Source: Cytophagales bacterium
GTDB taxonomy: Bacteria; Bacteroidota; Bacteroidia; Cytophagales; Cyclobacteriaceae
NCBI GenBank assembly: GCA_003504855.1
Contig: DNZD01000071.1
Coordinates: 1-28,401, forward strand
DNA length: 28,401 nucleotides
Direction of reading: 5' to 3'
A program made the position numbers and the translations under genes. This document shows, piece by piece, positions 25,092-28,401 of this stretch. The notes beneath the pieces are model-generated. The model was given only the letters and a program-made list of their open reading frames with translations. It ran no database searches and had not been told where the DNA came from. The first letter of the stretch is position 1. The number at the start of each line of letters is the position of its first letter.

Positions 25092-26266
25092 GCGGTCAGT
25101 TCACCACCTGGATCAAGCGGTTTCGGATCATTCTGCTCGGTGGAATGTCGCGACTACTGGCCGCCTTATTTACGGTTACTGTCTCCCTGATTGTTATCCG
25201 GACCCAATCCGCAGCACTATGGGGTGAAGTCGTGCCATTAATGCTGATCCTCGAATTTGGCTTCACCATTATTGGATGGGGGGCCCTGCCCTATCTGGTG
25301 CAACAATTTAGTTTGCACCCACATACCATGAAAAGTGATTGGAGCCAGTCGGTAACATCACGCGCTGCGTTGTTGTTGGCATTCCTGATCATCATTGGTT
25401 TTTTGCCACAACCCCTGGAAATTAGAACAAGTTTGATGCTCTGGGCTACCGGACGGTTCGTGTATCAATGCTTTGAGCCGATTGTCCAGGTAGAGCGAAA
25501 CTTTACGATGACACTTTTGCTTGAGATCAGTGCATTACTGGTGATGATCATTCCATTATTTCTTTTATCGAAACCTCTTCAGGTACAGACGCTGGTCAAT
25601 CTTTTCGCGCTCAGCATGGTCTGGCGTGCCGTGTTGGCATTGATTTATTTCAGGAAGTGGATCAACTGGTCAACGCCGGGCATCGCCTACTTTAAGACAT
25701 CGTTCCCATTTTTCCTGCTGGCCATCAGTGGCGTGCTGCAACAACGTACTGACTTGTATTGTGTAGCCTACTTTCTGCCGGATTCCGCTACAGCCTCTTA
25801 TCAGGTCTATTTCAATTTTCTCATCTTCTGTCAATTCCTGGCCAGCCTGTTGCTTAGTCCATTTGCCAAAAATATATTCCGGCTTCGCCCGGCTTCCTTG
25901 CGCTTACTGGAGCGAACTTTTATTTTGGCTGGCATTCCATTGTCTTTTATCAGCATGCTCGCGGTAGCATTGATGATCAGGTTTGTGTACCAACTTGAAA
26001 TCACTTTGATTCAATATGCCCTTGGTTATATTTATGTATTCATGTTCTACGTCTACCTGCTGCGCAACTACGAAATGGGGAAAACCTACCGACAGGGTCA
26101 TGCAGCTCTTTTGGGATTCATCGCCAGCGCAGTCAACCTGATCTTGTGCATGCTGCTTATACCCACGTATCAGATTACCGGGGCCTTGATCGCAGGCACC
26201 GTGGCGCAAATGGTGGTGGCCTTTCTGTATCACCGTTGGGCAGATTTCAGTTATGCCAAACGTTAG
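25088..26266 (+). CDS. Wzx-like polysaccharide flippase
   Basis: A 392-residue membrane protein with about ten to twelve predicted helices, matching the polysaccharide export/Wzx (MVF/MATE superfamily) type: the start segment IILLGGMSRLLAALFTVTVSLIVIRTQ, the SFPFFLLAISGVLQQRTDLYCVAYFLP segment typical of the second half-repeat, and YQITGALIAGTVAQMVVAFLYH at the end. It would flip the lipid-linked repeat unit across the inner membrane. I chose the ATG at 25088 because it overlaps the previous stop as ATGA; the longer frame from 25004 lies inside the GT87-like gene. It is the only flippase candidate in the operon. Confidence 0.82.
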   Translation: MSGQFTTWIKRFRIILLGGMSRLLAALFTVTVSLIVIRTQSAALWGEVVPLMLILEFGFTIIGWGALPYLVQQFSLHPHTMKSDWSQSVTSRAALLLAFLIIIGFLPQPLEIRTSLMLWATGRFVYQCFEPIVQVERNFTMTLLLEISALLVMIIPLFLLSKPLQVQTLVNLFALSMVWRAVLALIYFRKWINWSTPGIAYFKTSFPFFLLAISGVLQQRTDLYCVAYFLPDSATASYQVYFNFLIFCQFLASLLLSPFAKNIFRLRPASLRLLERTFILAGIPLSFISMLAVALMIRFVYQLEITLIQYALGYIYVFMFYVYLLRNYEMGKTYRQGHAALLGFIASAVNLILCMLLIPTYQITGALIAGTVAQMVVAFLYHRWADFSYAKR

Positions 26267-27134
26267 TATCGTCACCTGCACGTATAATCGCGGTGCCCTG
26301 CTGAAGGAGACCATCGCCTCCGTATTGGCCCAGCGTTATCAGGATTTTGAATATATCATCATAGATGACGGATCCGATGATGATACCGCCTCCATCGTAG
26401 CTTCCTTTGCCGACAAGCGCATCCAATATGTCTTTCATCCCCGCACAGGCGGGCATCTGAGTGTGCTGCGCAACTTCGCCGAACAATATTGCCAGGGACG
26501 TTATGTGGCTTATGTCGATTCCGACGACCTCTGGGAACCAACCAAGCTTGAACGTCAGATTGAGGCCATGGAGGCTTCTCCTCAAATCGGATTCTCATTC
26601 ACTGATATTGCGACCTTCGATGACTCAGGTGTGCTGCGCCCATCGCTGTATCAAAAGCAAGGAAGTTATTCCGGAAGTGTGTTTGAAAGTATGTTGCGCA
26701 ATGAACTGATTATCTGTCACACGACCCTGGTGATTCGCCGGAGTTGTTTGCAACAGATAGGACCCATGGACGAATCTTTGCACTCAGGGGATCATGATCG
26801 TGTATTTTTCCTTAGCCGATTCTTCGACACGTTCATCGTGTTTGAACCTTTGGTCAGGGTGCGCAAACACCCGGGCAATTCCACCGGCAGTAATACGCTG
26901 TCCCTGCAGCTGCTGAAAGAACATCATCAAACGTTGAATAAACTTTTGGAACAACAACTGATCTCCAGGTCGGATTACAAGCAGGCCATGACGATCACCA
27001 GCTATTCTTTTGGGATGCAGGCGATGCAGATGAAGGAATGGTCAGCGGCAAGAAACTACTTCAAACAGTGTTTGTCGTATCAAGTCCTGCATCCCAAAGC
27101 CTGGTATCGTTTGCTGGCGCTGTTAGCGAAGTAA
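26253..27134 (+). CDS. Family 2 glycosyltransferase
   Basis: A GT2 enzyme (293 residues). Motifs are VSIVTCTYNRGALLKETI, YIIIDDGSDDDT (nucleotide binding), YVAYVDSDDLWEPTKL (metal-binding DSDD), and HSGDHDRVFFLSRF (acceptor side). The C-terminal ~80 residues are helical with an LLKEHHQTLNKLLEQQ segment and a repeat-like YKQAMTI...AARNYFKQCLSY stretch that resembles a short TPR-like end. It overlaps the flippase gene by 14 bases and is the last gene of the plus-strand operon. Its stop overlaps the end of the opposite-strand gene by 12 bases; no terminator was seen. Confidence 0.88.
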   Translation: MPNVSIVTCTYNRGALLKETIASVLAQRYQDFEYIIIDDGSDDDTASIVASFADKRIQYVFHPRTGGHLSVLRNFAEQYCQGRYVAYVDSDDLWEPTKLERQIEAMEASPQIGFSFTDIATFDDSGVLRPSLYQKQGSYSGSVFESMLRNELIICHTTLVIRRSCLQQIGPMDESLHSGDHDRVFFLSRFFDTFIVFEPLVRVRKHPGNSTGSNTLSLQLLKEHHQTLNKLLEQQLISRSDYKQAMTITSYSFGMQAMQMKEWSAARNYFKQCLSYQVLHPKAWYRLLALLAK

Positions 27135-28052
27135 GAGACCGGTGACAAGGCCGTGGTCACTTCTCCATTGAGCATAATATTGATGAATATGTGTGACGGG
27201 CTGTCCATTCGCCTGTAGGTGAAACAGCACCCTATAGAAATGAATTCGATGTATACCCCAGTCCAAAGACCCTTCTAACTCCAATTCGCGATACCCGATC
27301 GTGCCCGCAGGCAATGGTATGCCCAGGTTTTTTGAAGCATGGCTCGCCCATTGATATTGATCGGGTTGTTGGAGGTCCCGTTGATGGTTGACACCCCACC
27401 TATAGACTTCCTGGTACGCATGAGCGGTCAAATCGGCAACAACCAGTTTACGCAGGCGCTCAACCTGTTCAGTTGCCTTCCCATGGATACGCAGGGAACT
27501 CACATAATGATGTAAACCTACCGGCCCATGGAGATCGGTAGGAAAAACATTCACACGTTGTCCATCCGACAGGATCACCACTGAAATAATACGGGGCATA
27601 GCGTACGCAATCCTTACCTGATCGTAGAGGTTTCCCGGCAGGCCAACATTACCAGGTTTTCTACGGGTTAGCCATTGTCTTTGGCGGTTGATCCACTGGT
27701 AAATCGGGTGGATAAAAGTATGCGAACCCCGAATACCCTCACAAAAGACAACAGACCGATTGTCCAGCACCTGATGGAATACCGTCTTCGCTGTCAACTT
27801 GGCCACGCTTTTTCCATCTTCACTCCGGAGATGAAACACAAGGATCCTCCCCGTTTCTACGGGAACACTCAACAAACCTATGAGTAGCGGTTTATAGCCA
27901 ACAAAAAGATGCTCATCCGTGACATCGCGTGCCTCCCCTCCCGATTCTACCCATAGGCGCAAGTTGGATGGAGACGTTTCGGCCAGGCACAAATATTCCT
28001 GCGGATAACCAAGACCCGTTAACCACCTCTTCAACCAGGTTCGTAGTGACAT
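27123..28052 (-). CDS. Unknown protein, possibly flavin-reductase-like FMN-binding split barrel
   Basis: A 309-residue protein without a signal peptide or membrane segment. The second half (~residues 150-300) resembles the flavin-reductase-like split barrel by layout: YAMPRIISVVILSDGQRVNVFPTDLHG, YVSSLRIHGK, KLVVADLTAHAY, IGYRELELEGSLDWGIHRIHFYRV. This is pattern recall and could be wrong. The first ~145 residues are not recognised. It is convergent with the glycan operon and divergent from the B12-binding-type gene at 28094, separated by only 41 bases, so those two may share a control region. Whether it helps the radical SAM chemistry as an electron donor is a guess. Confidence 0.5.
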   Translation of the reverse strand: MSLRTWLKRWLTGLGYPQEYLCLAETSPSNLRLWVESGGEARDVTDEHLFVGYKPLLIGLLSVPVETGRILVFHLRSEDGKSVAKLTAKTVFHQVLDNRSVVFCEGIRGSHTFIHPIYQWINRQRQWLTRRKPGNVGLPGNLYDQVRIAYAMPRIISVVILSDGQRVNVFPTDLHGPVGLHHYVSSLRIHGKATEQVERLRKLVVADLTAHAYQEVYRWGVNHQRDLQQPDQYQWASHASKNLGIPLPAGTIGYRELELEGSLDWGIHRIHFYRVLFHLQANGQPVTHIHQYYAQWRSDHGLVTGLLLR

Positions 28053-28093
28053 TTATATTCGTTTGCGAGGGCCTTTTGCTAACTTGTGAGCTG
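28053..28093. promoter_or_regulatory. Short divergent intergenic region
   Basis: Only 41 bases separate the start codons of two divergent genes. I see no exact TAnnTTTG box here on either strand, so promoters may extend into the coding sequences or use weaker boxes. Confidence 0.3.
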
Positions 28094-28401
28094 ATGCGTA
28101 AAGTTATTCTTTTCAATCCACGAAGCGCACGCGCCAAACATCGCATTCCCAATTCTATTCTTCAGGTAGCTGCGTGCATCCAGGGAAAACATGAAGTGGT
28201 ACTGGTTGACGGCAACCTGGAACGAAATCCGTGGGAGAAAATTGAATCGTATATCAGGTCAGGCTATGACACCTTTGGATGCACCGTGATGCCGGGACCA
28301 CAACTCGAACAAGCCATTCCATTCACCCGAAAGATTCGTGAGCAGTTTCCGGGAATTTTCATTGTGTGGGGAGGCTATTTTGCATCAAATCAATATCGTT
28401 C
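28094..28401 (+). CDS. B12-binding-type radical SAM protein, N-terminal part (cut by window edge)
   Basis: An ATG at 28094 opens a frame with no stop before the window end (102 residues seen). The start MRKVILFNPRSARAKHRIPN, then ILQVAACIQGKHEVVLVDGNLE and FPGIFIVWGGYFASNQY, resembles the N-terminal cobalamin-binding domain of B12-dependent radical SAM proteins (the KVILFNPxSA...RIPxSILxVA opening and the WGGYFAS end). The 4Fe-4S cysteine motif lies beyond the window, so the class is inferred from the N-terminus only. If right, it is the second such protein near this glycan operon. Confidence 0.72.
   Translation, partial: MRKVILFNPRSARAKHRIPNSILQVAACIQGKHEVVLVDGNLERNPWEKIESYIRSGYDTFGCTVMPGPQLEQAIPFTRKIREQFPGIFIVWGGYFASNQYR

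Overview
The window looks like a chromosomal piece of a Bacteroidota bacterium, probably near Cytophagales or Chitinophagales; the order is inferred, not proven. The evidence is the repeated Bacteroidota-type promoter (TTG, 19-20 bases, TAnnTTTG), the general lack of Shine-Dalgarno sequences, the Ala/Lys-rich tail on ribosomal protein S16, a eukaryote-like class Ia ribonucleotide reductase, and a DUF5723-like outer-membrane protein. No tRNA, rRNA, CRISPR array, insertion sequence or integrase was seen.

Left part (1-9500), housekeeping. The 5' end of sucA (2-oxoglutarate dehydrogenase E1) runs leftward off the edge. Divergent from it is rpsP-rimM-trmD-rplS, split by a strong terminator hairpin after rpsP and a separate promoter before rplS. 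Then come fbaB (class I aldolase) and accD, which lacks all four zinc-ribbon cysteines, on the plus strand. They converge on rplU-rpmA (minus) at a bidirectional terminator. A 485-base gap with several inverted repeats, including a likely structured leader, precedes nrdB-nrdA.

Middle part (9500-14510), minus strand: acs (acetyl-CoA synthetase), then a lipoprotein of unknown function translationally coupled to a DUF5723-like beta-barrel protein.

Right part (14658-27134), plus strand: twelve genes for a surface polysaccharide, with gaps of at most 4 bases or overlaps at every junction. They encode four GT2 glycosyltransferases, a Wzy-like polymerase, an O-antigen ligase/polymerase-like protein, a Wzx-like flippase, a GT9 heptosyltransferase-like enzyme, a GT87-like membrane glycosyltransferase, and a module of unknown purpose: a nucleotidyltransferase-fold protein, a B12-binding radical SAM enzyme and a SAM methyltransferase. 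The likely overall job is to build a lipid-linked repeat unit, flip it, polymerise it and transfer it, with an unusual modification by the radical SAM module. The operon meets tail-to-tail with a minus-strand gene that may have a flavin-reductase-like fold. Divergent from that gene, a second B12-binding-type protein starts and runs off the right edge.

The best candidates for something not yet described are the nucleotidyltransferase/radical SAM/methyltransferase module, the cysteine-free AccD, the structured region before nrdB, and a leader sequence shared by three ribosomal-protein promoters.
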